NCBI GenBank assembly: GCA_011191975.1
Contig: DUFA01000122.1
Coordinates: 1 to 38,229, forward strand
Length of the DNA stretch: 38,229 bases
Direction: 5' to 3'
Source of the DNA: Dehalococcoidia bacterium
Lineage (GTDB): Bacteria; Chloroflexota; Dehalococcoidia; Dehalococcoidales; UBA2162
Shown here: positions 7,158 to 15,960 of the stretch, piece by piece
Position numbering within the stretch: position 1 is the first letter of the stretch
How the letters are laid out: each line of letters begins with the position of its first letter
Position numbers and translations under genes: made by a program
Notes under the pieces: model-generated
Databases searched by the model: none
What the model was told of the DNA's origin: nothing
Seen by the model: only the letters and a program-made list of their open reading frames with translations

Positions 7158-7601
7158 TTATGAACAGTCGAACTTGATTCTTTCTAGCTCCGATTCTTTC
7201 ATATTATCGGCCATCGTCCAGAAAAACGCTTCTCCCTTACATACGCGGAACAGGACGAACAGGGGATCATTGGGCTCTTCTATTCCAAGCATTTTAAAGA
7301 ACGGTCGCTCTTCAATCAGTTTCGCTTTCAACACCAGATCATCGACGAATTCCATTTCCCCGTTGACTCTCATGACCTTACCGAGTCCTCCGCCTTCGGT
7401 GTCGTAAAAGCATAACTCGACGTATTTATTGGCTTGAAGCTGCTTATAGAAACTCTTAACCGGTTCGGTCTGGAAATAGAAACCCCGTTCGTCGGCGAAC
7501 TGGAGGGCCAAGGGCCTGACATGGGGAATGGTTCCTTCTGTCGTGGCGATGAAAACGGTTCCGCATTTATCGGCAAAATCCACACAGTCTTTGTATTCCA
7601 T
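7158..7601 (-). CDS. pyridoxamine 5'-phosphate oxidase-like (FMN-binding split barrel) protein
   Basis: 147-residue split-barrel flavoprotein of the PNPOx-like family. The pattern is MEYKDCVDFADKCGTVFIAT, then IPHVRPLALQF, FYFQTEPVKSFYKQLQANKY, VELCFYD, and VMRVNGEMEFVDD, typical of small FMN- or F420-binding reductases of anaerobes. The start at ATG 7601 has AAGGAGA eight bases upstream; a longer frame exists but has no ribosome site. The C-terminus is rich in acidic residues and ends DCS. It lies 45 bases upstream of the alcohol dehydrogenase on the same strand and may be co-transcribed. The ligand and reaction are unknown. Confidence 0.8.
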   Translation of the reverse strand: MEYKDCVDFADKCGTVFIATTEGTIPHVRPLALQFADERGFYFQTEPVKSFYKQLQANKYVELCFYDTEGGGLGKVMRVNGEMEFVDDLVLKAKLIEERPFFKMLGIEEPNDPLFVLFRVCKGEAFFWTMADNMKESELERIKFDCS

Positions 7602-7726
7602 TTTCCAAATCTCCTTACCAGATAATAGTAACAGATTACGACATAGTTTTTCTGTACGTTGGGCTAACACCTGAGATATAAATTCACGCAGTTTATCAGA
7701 TTTGTTATTGAATCAAATGACTCGTG

Positions 7727-8422
7727 TTATAGAATAATTTCGAGGATCTCAGATAATTCCTGTACGTATGGGATATCACTGATATCAGTATCTTCATTTC
7801 TTAGCATCACTACTCCATTCATACCCATCTGAATTGCTGCTTTCACATTATCGAGATCATCATCAACGAATAAGAGATTCTTCGGGACGATTCCTATCTC
7901 TTCAATGGCTTTTCTGTATATCGGTTCCTCCGGTTTGCAGCAGCCAACTTCGGCTGATATTGTGAACGATTTGAAATAGTGTCGTATGCCCAGAGAAACG
8001 TATTTATTATGGAGTGATGGCCAGGCATCTGAAATCACTCCCAGTGTTACATCATTGTTTGTCAATTTCTCTAATACTGGTACCGTATCAGGATATAGCT
8101 GAAAATTGCATTCTTCCACATAGGCGTGCATCAGGTCTTCGATCAGTTCATCATCTTGGTTAATGACCAGTTTATCGCAGATGATTCGATAATATGTCCT
8201 GAACTGGTCCTTCTCTTCTTCGAGATTAAGAACCAGGTGGTTCGCATCAAGGTACGCGTATCCCTCATCCAGAGCCGACTTTATGGTATCGGTATCGAAT
8301 TTAGCAGCATCGATGCCATATTGCAGCAGAATTGAGTCAAAGTCAGGTCCCGGCCACCATGCACCGGACTTCGGAAAAACCAGAACATCACCTGAATCGA
8401 ACAAAATTCCGTTAATATCCAT
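7727..8422 (-). CDS. HAD-superfamily hydrolase (subfamily IA)
   Basis: 231-residue haloacid dehalogenase-like phosphatase. Motif I is ILFDSGDVL near residue 8, with the nucleophile Asp and the acid/base Asp (DSGD). Motif II is LGVISDAW, motif III the conserved Lys in CCKPEEPIYRKA, and motif IV LLFVDDDLDNVKAA. An alpha-helical cap lies between motifs I and II, as in subfamily IA. All catalytic residues are present, so it is probably an active phosphatase with an unknown small-molecule substrate. The ATG at 8422 has only a weak GGTAAAAT site. It is separated by 119 bases from the GNAT gene upstream. Confidence 0.85.
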   Translation of the reverse strand: MDINGILFDSGDVLVFPKSGAWWPGPDFDSILLQYGIDAAKFDTDTIKSALDEGYAYLDANHLVLNLEEEKDQFRTYYRIICDKLVINQDDELIEDLMHAYVEECNFQLYPDTVPVLEKLTNNDVTLGVISDAWPSLHNKYVSLGIRHYFKSFTISAEVGCCKPEEPIYRKAIEEIGIVPKNLLFVDDDLDNVKAAIQMGMNGVVMLRNEDTDISDIPYVQELSEILEIIL

Positions 8423-8541
8423 ATTTTACCAATCGTCTTCGTATCCGCTTCGCCGGTTCACGCAGTACAATACAGCAGTTATCCCTGATGTTAACAAAAT
8501 GGACTTTTTGGGATCTGAGATATCGAATATCTTCATAGTGC

Positions 8542-8967
8542 TTAAAACAATAGCAAGTGAGTATATGAAGGATTCTTCACAGACTTGAATCCTATCGATT
8601 CATAGAAATTACTAACGGGTAAGTTACCAATATTAACGACGACGCCTTTATAATACTTCCCGGCAAACGTTATTAAATGATTTACGAGTTCAGTACCTAT
8701 TCCCCGGTTTCGGTATTCCGGTAGAACATACAACCGCCTGATGCGTCCATACTCAGTATATGAAGGCTCGATATTCAAGCCACAGAGCGCTACGACCATA
8801 CACTCCAGAATATAACCAATGAGTTTTTCACCCTCTTTGTCGAACCGGTTTTCACCCGAATCATAATCGGCGACCAGGCGGTTCAACATGTTGTATCCTT
8901 CCTGTTCAGCCATATTTCTGATGTGGCTGATGTCATATTCATCTAAATCGGTAATATCAATAATCAA
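8542..8967 (-). CDS. GNAT-family N-acetyltransferase
   Basis: 141-residue GNAT acetyltransferase. The acetyl-CoA pyrophosphate-binding motif is clear at RRLYVLPEYRNRGIGTELV (R-N-R-G-I-G), and the C-terminal VSNFYESIGFKSVK is the usual motif B. The N-terminal helix pair (NMAEQEGYNMLNRLVADY, SGENRF) precedes it. The best start is TTG at 8967; no ATG with a ribosome site exists, and an in-frame stop lies eight codons upstream. It ends 34 bases downstream of the QueG-like gene's stop, so the two may be co-transcribed. The substrate is unknown. Confidence 0.8.
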   Translation of the reverse strand: MIIDITDLDEYDISHIRNMAEQEGYNMLNRLVADYDSGENRFDKEGEKLIGYILECMVVALCGLNIEPSYTEYGRIRRLYVLPEYRNRGIGTELVNHLITFAGKYYKGVVVNIGNLPVSNFYESIGFKSVKNPSYTHLLLF

Positions 8968-9001
8968 CGATAATAAGTTTCTAACAAACTACATAGCATA
9001 T

Positions 9002-9949
9002 TTAAAGTCCAGACTTTTTTTGTTTGGCCAAAATCTGTTTTTCAATTAATGCGCTCAGGTTTGAGGCTAAAAGTAGGTATTTACCGATACCGAATTTTTC
9101 TATTTTTCGTCTTGTTTCTTCGGATAAGTCCACTATTGGAGTTTTATTCAATATCTCGTAGGTTTCTTCTTCGGAGAAAGCATCTCCGTCTAGAATATTA
9201 CTCACAAAAGATTTGTTCGCCGGACATATTGACTGACAAGACATGCAACCGATGAATGCATTGATCCAATCAGGCTGAAGTTGAGCCCAGTAAGGGAAGT
9301 CTGGTTCTCTCTCGTTAAGAGTACCGAGACATTTCTCAGCACGTATAAGGAAACGGTCGGAGGAAATACTCCCTGTCGGGCAATTCTCAAGACAGAGGGA
9401 GCAATTCTCGCAAATTTTCATTACTTTTGCATCGCCCCAGTTATCATCTTCACAAGGATAATCCGTATAGAAAGCTATCAACCTGTAAAAGCTGCCAAAT
9501 TCAGAAATATAACTGATATTATTTCTTCCGTATTCAGCCAATCCACTTCGTACTGCAAGTGTTTTTAGAGCCAGATGAGCTTTGACTATTGAATATCCAT
9601 ACTGACTTAAGACTGCATTCAAGTTTTCTTCGACGCGTGATTCATCTTCCTCGAAAATGTAATTTGGGGCAATTTCTGCTGAAAAAGTATTTCCCTGCCA
9701 CTCGAATATGAGACGGGTAATAGGTTGGGGCATTGCCACTATGATGATTGTTTCTGCTTCCGGTAGGTTGTTATTGGTACTTAGATAGAAGTGCCAGTTC
9801 TTATACAGCTGCTCATTTATCAGTCCCTGCCTGATCAGATTCTCAACTGCTTCCTGTACCTCTAGCAGGTGTGATATAGAAACGGTCCTAAATCTGAACT
9901 TGCATTGTCTCATTACGCGTGAAATCTGGCCAAGAATATCTGTCACCAT
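9002..9949 (-). CDS. QueG-like 4Fe-4S double-cluster protein
   Basis: 315-residue protein related to epoxyqueuosine reductase (QueG) and to the iron-sulfur domain of reductive dehalogenases. The middle part has LAVRSGLAEYGRNNISYISE and FYTDYPCEDD, which correspond to the cobalamin-binding-domain side of QueG. The C-terminal part has two cluster motifs, CENCSLCLENCPTGSI and CMSCQSICPANKS, plus an isolated C in AEKCLGTL. The start is ATG at 9949 with GAGAGG four to five bases upstream; a TTG at 9961 is less likely. True QueG makes queuosine from epoxyqueuosine in tRNA, but neither tRNA modification nor a B12 site is proven here. Unspecified iron-sulfur oxidoreductase is the safer name. Confidence 0.8.
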   Translation of the reverse strand: MVTDILGQISRVMRQCKFRFRTVSISHLLEVQEAVENLIRQGLINEQLYKNWHFYLSTNNNLPEAETIIIVAMPQPITRLIFEWQGNTFSAEIAPNYIFEEDESRVEENLNAVLSQYGYSIVKAHLALKTLAVRSGLAEYGRNNISYISEFGSFYRLIAFYTDYPCEDDNWGDAKVMKICENCSLCLENCPTGSISSDRFLIRAEKCLGTLNEREPDFPYWAQLQPDWINAFIGCMSCQSICPANKSFVSNILDGDAFSEEETYEILNKTPIVDLSEETRRKIEKFGIGKYLLLASNLSALIEKQILAKQKKSGL

Positions 9950-10027
9950 TTGACCTCTCAATATCGGATGAAAAGTAACACATTATATTTCACACAAAAC
10001 GCTAGTTTGTTAAGTATTAGATTGCTA

Positions 10028-11035
10028 TTAGAATCTGTTAACCCAAAAGCAATTTTGACAGCTCTCGGGCATGCTGGCCTCATCGTTTACTTGTCTTCTT
10101 AACTCCCGGTATCTCTCACTTGTCCAAACGTCCTTAAAACTTTTATTACTCATGTTTTCCACTGTATCCCCGTAGTTGCAGCACAGGTTTACCTCTCCGT
10201 CCCAGGCTATCGCAGTACAGGTAAACGGAGCGTGGCATTTCGTGTCTACAAAGGAGTCGGCGATGTCTGTGTATTCGCTGCTATTCCAGATGTAGTTCTT
10301 CAACCTTACCGGATACATATCAACCGCCATTCCTTTTTCTTCGGCGTAATGAATGGCATCCGCTATATTTCTCATTACCTTTTCGGTTGTCTCAATTTTG
10401 CACTGATCAGGATTAACCACCGGCCACATGCTGATCCGTCTCACTCCCAGATTGTTTGCTGTTTTGATAATGTTTGTCAGGTCACGCCAGTTGTATTTCT
10501 GAATCGATATACCGATACCCGGCGCACGAAATGGATTCATATGAGACGCGAGTGCGGCTATCCGCTCCACGTTCCTGCAGATCTGTGTAAAACTGCTTCC
10601 TCTCCGTATGCGTTCAAAAAGCTCGGCATTCGAACCATCGAATGAAATACAGACTTCGATGTCCTGGTCGATTAAGAACCTGCTTATATCCTCGGTAAGC
10701 AGCATACCGTTTGTGGATATATCAAGTAACGTACCGGGTGATTTTCGCTTTGAAATATACTCTAGCCGGTCTTTAAAATCGTGTAAGAGTAGGGACTCTC
10801 CGGTGTAAAAGAGGGAATAACCGGTCACTCCTTCACAGGTCTCATCTATTATCCTCTTGAACAGCTTCAAATCCATCATGCGGTTTGAGTTTTCTATCGA
10901 CTCTCTGCACATGATACAATAAAGGTTACAGTCGGGCGTCAAATCAAGGTAGACTTTTGCCGGGATATTCGGTGTGATCTGCCCACTCGCTTTACTCATC
11001 TGTTGTTGCAGCATATTATTCGTATATAATTTCAT
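10028..11035 (-). CDS. radical SAM/SPASM-domain protein
   Basis: 335-residue radical SAM enzyme. The cluster motif is C36-N-L-Y-C40-I-M-C43 (CxxxCxxC), which binds the [4Fe-4S] that cleaves S-adenosylmethionine. YTGESLLLHDF, LLDISTNGMLL and EVCISFDGS are the following TIM-barrel strands. The C-terminal SPASM-like part has CHAPFTCTAIAWDGEVNLCC and a final CQNCFW, giving one or two auxiliary clusters. The family includes peptide-modifying enzymes and anaerobic sulfatase maturases, but no precursor peptide or sulfatase is seen nearby, so the substrate is unknown. The ATG at 11035 has no evident Shine-Dalgarno and follows the S51 peptidase stop by 16 bases; coupling to that gene is likely. Confidence 0.85.
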   Translation of the reverse strand: MKLYTNNMLQQQMSKASGQITPNIPAKVYLDLTPDCNLYCIMCRESIENSNRMMDLKLFKRIIDETCEGVTGYSLFYTGESLLLHDFKDRLEYISKRKSPGTLLDISTNGMLLTEDISRFLIDQDIEVCISFDGSNAELFERIRRGSSFTQICRNVERIAALASHMNPFRAPGIGISIQKYNWRDLTNIIKTANNLGVRRISMWPVVNPDQCKIETTEKVMRNIADAIHYAEEKGMAVDMYPVRLKNYIWNSSEYTDIADSFVDTKCHAPFTCTAIAWDGEVNLCCNYGDTVENMSNKSFKDVWTSERYRELRRQVNDEASMPESCQNCFWVNRF

Positions 11036-11051
11036 AATAATTGCAGTAGCG

Positions 11052-11690
11052 TTATCTCTCGTCTATTTCAATAACGTCACCGATACACTTTATTTCGTTC
11101 TCTACTACGACAATACCTCCGCTGTCCCTGGCGGCATAAACACGCATCTGCTTATCGCGCGAGTATTGTTTAAGGTCGTCCAGAGTAACGGGGATGTCCC
11201 CAAAATGCGGCACGAACGAGAAGTCGACAAGCCCCAGGCCTGAAAAGTCAGTCTCTCCTTCCATCACGTCGTCTCCACATAATGCCGACGTGGATATATC
11301 CGGCGTCATCAATATGGAACCTGCGCTGACACCTATCAATACTCCGCCCCGGTCGACGTACCGGATCAAGGTATCCATCATGTTTCGTCTGCGAAGCCAG
11401 TGTAAAAAGTAATAGGTATTCCCTCCGGAAAGATGAACGGCATCGCAGTCGAGGAGTGACTCCAGCAGGTCCGGACTCCAATCATTATCCAGTTCGAAAT
11501 AAACGTCCAGATCCATGCCGAGTTGGTAGTAAAAGGATTTACATTCTTGAAAGTAGCTGCGTTCGGGGTCGGAGGACGAGGGAATGAATGCTATCCTTGG
11601 ATTGGCTTTGTCGAATAACTTCTTTAGTTCGGTATCGATTTCATTCGATAGAGGAGGAATCTGATCGCTGTATAAGACAAGTTTTTTCAT
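11052..11690 (-). CDS. peptidase S51-family (dipeptidase E-like) protein
   Basis: 212-residue cytoplasmic serine peptidase of family S51, related to aspartyl dipeptidase PepE and cyanophycinase. The nucleophile elbow is GVSAGS with Ser122. LSGGNTYYFLHWL at 87-99 is the conserved GGNT segment and VPHFGD with His162 is the expected catalytic histidine. The family cleaves dipeptides with an N-terminal Asp, but this member's specificity is unknown. The length is near that of PepE (about 230). It sits 21 bases downstream of the NUDIX gene and 16 bases upstream of the radical SAM gene, in a close-packed minus-strand run. Confidence 0.85.
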   Translation of the reverse strand: MKKLVLYSDQIPPLSNEIDTELKKLFDKANPRIAFIPSSSDPERSYFQECKSFYYQLGMDLDVYFELDNDWSPDLLESLLDCDAVHLSGGNTYYFLHWLRRRNMMDTLIRYVDRGGVLIGVSAGSILMTPDISTSALCGDDVMEGETDFSGLGLVDFSFVPHFGDIPVTLDDLKQYSRDKQMRVYAARDSGGIVVVENEIKCIGDVIEIDER

Positions 11691-11711
11691 ACTTTCATCC
11701 TTCTGAACCGG

Positions 11712-12152
11712 TCAGGCCAGCGCCCGTAATATGATTTCGCGCAGTTTCTCGGGAATCGGGAGCCCGTCGAGTTCATCGGCAGTAAACCATCCGGCGTCGG
11801 CTGCATCCGAACTCGCTTTTATTTCTCCGCCGGCATATCGTGCTAACAATCTTATGATTATCGTATGTACCTCAACTTTACCGTCGGAGTCCAGGTAGAT
11901 CTGGTCGTCGATTTCCTGGACGCCTTCTATTTCGCACTCGATACCTGTCTCTTCGAATACTTCACGCTTACCGGCGTCATATACGGTTTCTCCCAGGTCG
12001 ACTCCGCCACCGGGCGGCGCCCACGTTCCTTTAAAGGGTTCTCCACCTCTCTGTATTAGGAGTATCCGATCGTCTTTCCTGACAATGGTGTGGGCGCTGA
12101 CTCTGGGATATTCGGGATACCTGCGCGGGTCGCCGGGTGAAAGGATGCCCAT
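11712..12152 (-). CDS. NUDIX hydrolase (intact catalytic box)
   Basis: 146-residue NUDIX hydrolase, paralogous to the protein at 2244-2687 over its whole length (DPRRYPEYPRVSAHTIVRKD, RGGEPFKGTWAPPGGG). Its box at residues 49-71 is complete, with R63-E64 and FEETGI, so it should be catalytically competent; this is the contrast with the Q64 copy. The family removes oxidised or non-canonical nucleotides or cleaves ADP-ribose/NAD-type substrates; the substrate here is not known. GAGGAG lies about ten bases before the ATG. The start is three bases after the FolD stop, so it is almost certainly co-transcribed with folD. Confidence 0.9.
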   Translation of the reverse strand: MGILSPGDPRRYPEYPRVSAHTIVRKDDRILLIQRGGEPFKGTWAPPGGGVDLGETVYDAGKREVFEETGIECEIEGVQEIDDQIYLDSDGKVEVHTIIIRLLARYAGGEIKASSDAADAGWFTADELDGLPIPEKLREIILRALA

Positions 12153-12155
12153 ATA

Positions 12156-13040
12156 TCAGTTACTCCTCACCTGCCGATTTGCTGCTTCGATGACATTTTT
12201 CATGAGCATGATATTGGTCATCGGTCCGGTTCCACCGGGTACCGGAGTTATCATTCCTGCGACCTTCACTGCTTCCTCGAAATCGACGTCACCCGTCATT
12301 TTGTCTTCGACAAAGTTCACGCCAAAATCGATAACCACCGCCCCGGGCTTTATCCAGTCGCCCTTTATCATATTGGCTCTTCCGACCGCGGCACAGAGAA
12401 TATCGGCAGTCCTGCAGAGCCCGGGCAGGTCTTCGGTCTGCGAATGGCACATAGAGACACTGGCGTTTTCCCGAAGCAGCAGGAGAGACATCGGTTTACC
12501 GACGATCGTCGACCGACCGACTACCACCGCATGTTTACCCTGTAAACTTACCTTGTACTGCTTGAGGATTTCCATACCGCCTGCCGGAGTTGCCGGTACA
12601 AAGAAAGGTCCGACCATTGGAGGTCGTCCAACCGGTGCAGCTTGTGCCAGCCTTCCGGTGTTTACCGGATGAACTCCATCGACATCCTTGTCCGGGGATA
12701 AAGCATCTTTAACGATCGATTCGTCAATCCCTTTTGGTAGCGGTTCCTGCACCATGATGCCGTGCACAGAGGATTCAGCGTTCAGCTTCGCCACAAGCTC
12801 CACGATCTCGTCTTGAGAAGCGCTTTCCGGCAGAGTATGGAGTGTGAATCCAAGCCCTCTTGCCCCGAATGCTTTTTTCAGGGCATTACTGTAACTGACG
12901 GAAGCAGGATCTTCTCCTGCCCTAACGACCGCTACAGACGGAGCAAAACCATGTTTAGTAATGAATTCCTGCACCTCTGCTTCTATTTCCTGGCGCATCG
13001 ACTTTGCCAGTTCACTGCCACTCATTATAACTGCATCCAT
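12156..13040 (-). CDS. folD: FolD-type methylenetetrahydrofolate dehydrogenase, cyclohydrolase lysine replaced
   Basis: 294-residue FolD, normally a bifunctional 5,10-methylene-THF dehydrogenase and 5,10-methenyl-THF cyclohydrolase. The family segments GIMVQEPLPKGIDE, PDKDVDGVHPVNTGRL, VVVGRSTIVGKPMS (NAD(P)-binding) and ITPVPGGTGPMT are all present, as is the conserved Gln. The usual YxxxK catalytic lysine (Lys54 in E. coli, Lys56 in human) aligns to Leu54 in Y50-S-N-A-L54-K55-K56 (codon CTG). An FchA-type cyclohydrolase gene lies immediately upstream, so this protein may serve mainly as the dehydrogenase. K55 or K56 might substitute. AGGAGG lies five bases before the ATG. A 17-residue insertion-like stretch (PMVGPFFVPATPAGGM) replaces the usual P-x-T-P region. 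It belongs to the C1 operon running 13699-12156. Confidence 0.88.
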   Translation of the reverse strand: MDAVIMSGSELAKSMRQEIEAEVQEFITKHGFAPSVAVVRAGEDPASVSYSNALKKAFGARGLGFTLHTLPESASQDEIVELVAKLNAESSVHGIMVQEPLPKGIDESIVKDALSPDKDVDGVHPVNTGRLAQAAPVGRPPMVGPFFVPATPAGGMEILKQYKVSLQGKHAVVVGRSTIVGKPMSLLLLRENASVSMCHSQTEDLPGLCRTADILCAAVGRANMIKGDWIKPGAVVIDFGVNFVEDKMTGDVDFEEAVKVAGMITPVPGGTGPMTNIMLMKNVIEAANRQVRSN

Positions 13041-13066
13041 ATCAACCTCCTTACTTTAAATTAATT

Positions 13067-13699
13067 CTATAGTTTACTAATCACGAGTTCGTATATTTCA
13101 TCACGTAATGTGGGTTTATCGCTGAGTAGTTTGTCCAGTTTGTCCCTGCTTTCACTCACGTATTTTTCATCCTTGATCATACCGAGGTTTATGAGAACGT
13201 TGAGAGCTGCGCTTCTCAGACCCGCTTCTGCCATAACGATTCCGACACCGACATCACTCACCGCATTGATATTGCCTTTTTCCGCTGCCGGGTGGCAGAG
13301 ATCCATAACCGCTACACATGTTTCCGCGATACGCATCGGGACATCGGCTGCGTCTTTAAGCGCTTTTTGCATCGCTACGGCGCGAACGTTTTTCTGTTCC
13401 TCGGTATTACGGGGCATCTTCATTGTCTGTGACAGCCTTGTATACGCTTCGACATCCTGTTCAAGTAGCCCGATGAGACTTATTCGCAACCTTTCGGATT
13501 TATCAAGTAATGAGGAAATGTCCTCCTGGACGGAGGCGTATTTCTCTTTACCAACAGTCAAGTTACTTACCATGCTTATCAGGGCGGCGCCGAGAGCTCC
13601 GGAAAGAGCGGCGACGCTGCCTCCGCCGGGAGCCGGCGCAGAACTGGCCAGTTCGGTTAAAAATGACTCGATCGATTTATCCGTCAGCTTTACGGTCAT
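13067..13699 (-). CDS. fchA: cyclodeaminase/cyclohydrolase family protein, FchA-like (methenyl-THF cyclohydrolase)
   Basis: 210-residue protein of the formimidoyl-THF cyclodeaminase/FchA family. The N-terminus LTDKSIESFLTELASSAPAP runs into GGGSVAALSGALGAAL and the TVGKEKY segment, which are the family signature. Its length matches the stand-alone FchA of methylotrophs and clostridia, which hydrolyses methenyl-THF to 10-formyl-THF. It is 26 bases upstream of folD on the same strand. Because that FolD lacks the usual cyclohydrolase lysine, FchA is the likely cyclohydrolase of the pair. A cyclodeaminase role in histidine breakdown is less likely because no formiminotransferase is near. AAGGAGG lies at a good distance before the ATG. 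Confidence 0.88.
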   Translation of the reverse strand: MTVKLTDKSIESFLTELASSAPAPGGGSVAALSGALGAALISMVSNLTVGKEKYASVQEDISSLLDKSERLRISLIGLLEQDVEAYTRLSQTMKMPRNTEEQKNVRAVAMQKALKDAADVPMRIAETCVAVMDLCHPAAEKGNINAVSDVGVGIVMAEAGLRSAALNVLINLGMIKDEKYVSESRDKLDKLLSDKPTLRDEIYELVISKL

Positions 13700-13725
13700 A
13701 TTTTCCTCCTTATTGGTTTTTCACT

Positions 13726-14778
13726 TTATGTCTGCTCTGCAGCCTGTTTCAGCACCTGCATGGCTCGCAGAGTTACCCATTTGTTCGGCTTGTTGTATGG
13801 ACCGTAATCGACCCACCATTTATGCCAGTAGCCGTAATTCCTCTCGCGCAGCCACCTGCCGTTCTCATCCTGTTTGCTTCTTATCAGGTCGAGAGTATTA
13901 GCCAGCCTGGGGTCGGTACCGTATCCCAATCCAGTCAGGGCTTCCGTTACCTGGAGAAGGTCCATGCCTGTCACGGGGAAATGGAATCTCCACCAGCGAT
14001 GATCCGGTCTCGGCGCCGTTTCGCCGGGGAATTCGGCGGTGGCGGGATCACTGGCGAAGAAATAATCGACTCCAGCTTCTATTGCCCGTTTCACCAGTGG
14101 AGAACGTTTTTCCTCAGGTATACGCGAAAAAGCCAGCATTATCTTGGCTCCAGCCCAGGCGCAGTGCTTCAACCGGCGGCAGGAAAATAATGGTCCGGTT
14201 ATAGCGGAGAATGGATAAAGTCTGCTTGAACTGTTGTCGGCTTTGTCCAGGCCTTCCTTTGTCACTTCTGTGGGGAGCTCCTCTCCGGTAACGGTACGAG
14301 CAGTCCATTCGTAAGCCTTGTCTATCCTTTCGTCCCTGCAGCCGAGGTCCATCAGTGAGGTCAGCATATTTCCCTGGAAGCAGTTAAAGGTTTTCGTAGC
14401 ATCACCGGTACTGGAGAACTGACCGCCTTTGACAAGGGCATTATCCAGCAGGTAAGAACAGGTGGTCGCGATGCGTTTATCTTCCTGAATAGAGCCGCCC
14501 ATCTGGGCGAGAGTGAGGATCGACCACGATGTACCGGTACATTTGGGTGCATAAACGGCGCCGGGATGAACCCACCATCCTTCAGGATTCATGTTATCCA
14601 GTATAGTGGCAATCAGTCCTTCACGATGGGCTTTTTGCCTGGCTACGTTTATCTCTTTTTCAACGGCATCCACGATATCCCGCAAAGCAAGATATCTTAC
14701 GCCAGGATTGTCTTCCTCGAGAAGCCAGTCGATAGGGTCTGCCTTTAACTGCTTTTTCCAGTTCACTGCTTTACTCAT
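13726..14778 (-). CDS. alpha/alpha-toroid (squalene-cyclase-like repeat) protein, paralogue C
   Basis: 350-residue protein with the alpha/alpha-toroid fold of squalene/hopene cyclases and prenyltransferases. The N-terminus has WLLEEDNPGVRYLALRDI and the C-terminus has QDENGRW (a QW-motif-like element) and NKWVTLRAMQVLKQ. No DXDD or other cyclase catalytic acid motif is visible, so an enzymatic terpene role is not supported; a polypeptide- or lipid-binding role is possible. It is the third of three tandem paralogues with 20-30 base gaps; AGGATATGAACT precedes the ATG. Database entries in this family sometimes carry the name nitrogen fixation protein NifH, which the sequence does not support. 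No signal peptide is present. Confidence 0.8.
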   Translation of the reverse strand: MSKAVNWKKQLKADPIDWLLEEDNPGVRYLALRDIVDAVEKEINVARQKAHREGLIATILDNMNPEGWWVHPGAVYAPKCTGTSWSILTLAQMGGSIQEDKRIATTCSYLLDNALVKGGQFSSTGDATKTFNCFQGNMLTSLMDLGCRDERIDKAYEWTARTVTGEELPTEVTKEGLDKADNSSSRLYPFSAITGPLFSCRRLKHCAWAGAKIMLAFSRIPEEKRSPLVKRAIEAGVDYFFASDPATAEFPGETAPRPDHRWWRFHFPVTGMDLLQVTEALTGLGYGTDPRLANTLDLIRSKQDENGRWLRERNYGYWHKWWVDYGPYNKPNKWVTLRAMQVLKQAAEQT

Positions 14779-14801
14779 AGTTCATATCCTAATAGTCACG
14801 A

Positions 14802-15851
14802 TCATGAATATACCTGTTTCAACACTCTTAGTGCTCTGAGGGTGACCCATTTGTTTTGTTCACCCTCCTGCCCGAACTGAACCCACATTTTGTTTTTAGG
14901 AACAGCGAACTCCATCAACCATTTCCCGTCCTCATGCTGTTTCTCCCGGATTAAGTCAAACGTGTTTGCCAGACGTGGGTCGTTGCCATAACCCAAGTCG
15001 GTTAACGCTTCGGCTATCTTTAAAACGTCGTTTCCGAAGGCCGGAAAACCGAATTGCCACCACCTTTTATCCGGTACACCCTTGCGGTGACCCGGAAACT
15101 CAGCCTTCGAAGAATCAACGCTTAAGAAAAATTCTGTGTTGATATATATAGCCTTCTCAATAAGATCGGTCCTGTTCCCAGCCGGCAGACGGGAAAACGC
15201 CATTGCGACATTGACCGCCGCCCATCCACAGGACAGGTTGTCATTAGTGCGGCAGCCAAAAACGGGATCGGTAATATATTTCACATACCGGAAGGGGCCT
15301 GGAACTCCTTCATTGGGAGCAAAACCTTCATCGTTCAACTTTCTTGGCAGTCCCTCGCCGGTAACTCTCCTTGCCATCCACTCGTAGGCAATTCCCAGTC
15401 GCTTATCTTTACAGTCCAGGTCGGACAACGCCGTCAACAGGTTACCTTGAAGACACAGGCCTATATTCGATGGGTTCCCCCTGGTCTCGAACTGTCCTCC
15501 CTTTAACAAGGCATGGTCTAACAGGTAGGAACAAGCTTTATCGATCCGTTCATCTTCCTGAATGGAACCGTCAAGCTGTGCCAGTAAAATGATTGACCAC
15601 ACAGTGCTGCGGCATTTTGGGAGATAGCCAGGACCAGGCTTCACCCACCAGCCTTCCGGATTCATATTATCCAGTATTGTTGCTATTGGTCCTTCTTCGT
15701 AAGCTTTTTGCCTGGCGTCAGCCAGTTCTTTTTCACCGGCTTCGACTATATCACGCAAAGCCAGGTATCTCACACCGGGATCGTTTTCTTCGAGAAGCCA
15801 GTCGGTAGGGTCTGCTTTTAGCTGTTTTTTCCAGTTATCTGTGTTTTTCAT
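14802..15851 (-). CDS. alpha/alpha-toroid (squalene-cyclase-like repeat) protein, paralogue B
   Basis: 349-residue paralogue of the neighbouring toroid proteins. Shared features are the N-terminal NWKKQLKADPTDWLLEE, GVRYLALRDIVEA, AILDNMNPEGWWVKPG-like helix pair, CLQGNLLTALSDLDCKDKR and the C-terminal LGYGNDPRLANTFDLI with QHEDGKW. It differs most in the middle (residues 170-260), with a longer loop and NLSCGWAAVNVAMAFSRLPA. No cyclase acid motif or signal peptide is seen. It begins after an AGGATATAACCT site nearly identical to that of paralogue C, so the duplication unit included the upstream untranslated bases. Function is unknown; it is probably soluble and cytoplasmic. Confidence 0.8.
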   Translation of the reverse strand: MKNTDNWKKQLKADPTDWLLEENDPGVRYLALRDIVEAGEKELADARQKAYEEGPIATILDNMNPEGWWVKPGPGYLPKCRSTVWSIILLAQLDGSIQEDERIDKACSYLLDHALLKGGQFETRGNPSNIGLCLQGNLLTALSDLDCKDKRLGIAYEWMARRVTGEGLPRKLNDEGFAPNEGVPGPFRYVKYITDPVFGCRTNDNLSCGWAAVNVAMAFSRLPAGNRTDLIEKAIYINTEFFLSVDSSKAEFPGHRKGVPDKRWWQFGFPAFGNDVLKIAEALTDLGYGNDPRLANTFDLIREKQHEDGKWLMEFAVPKNKMWVQFGQEGEQNKWVTLRALRVLKQVYS

Positions 15852-15960
15852 AGGTTATATCCTAAGAAACCTCCGATTAACATCACTCAATATCGATCAG
15901 GGCATAACTCGCCCTTGACGGGCAAGGTTGGATGAGGGTAAAAAGTATCGATTTATACGT

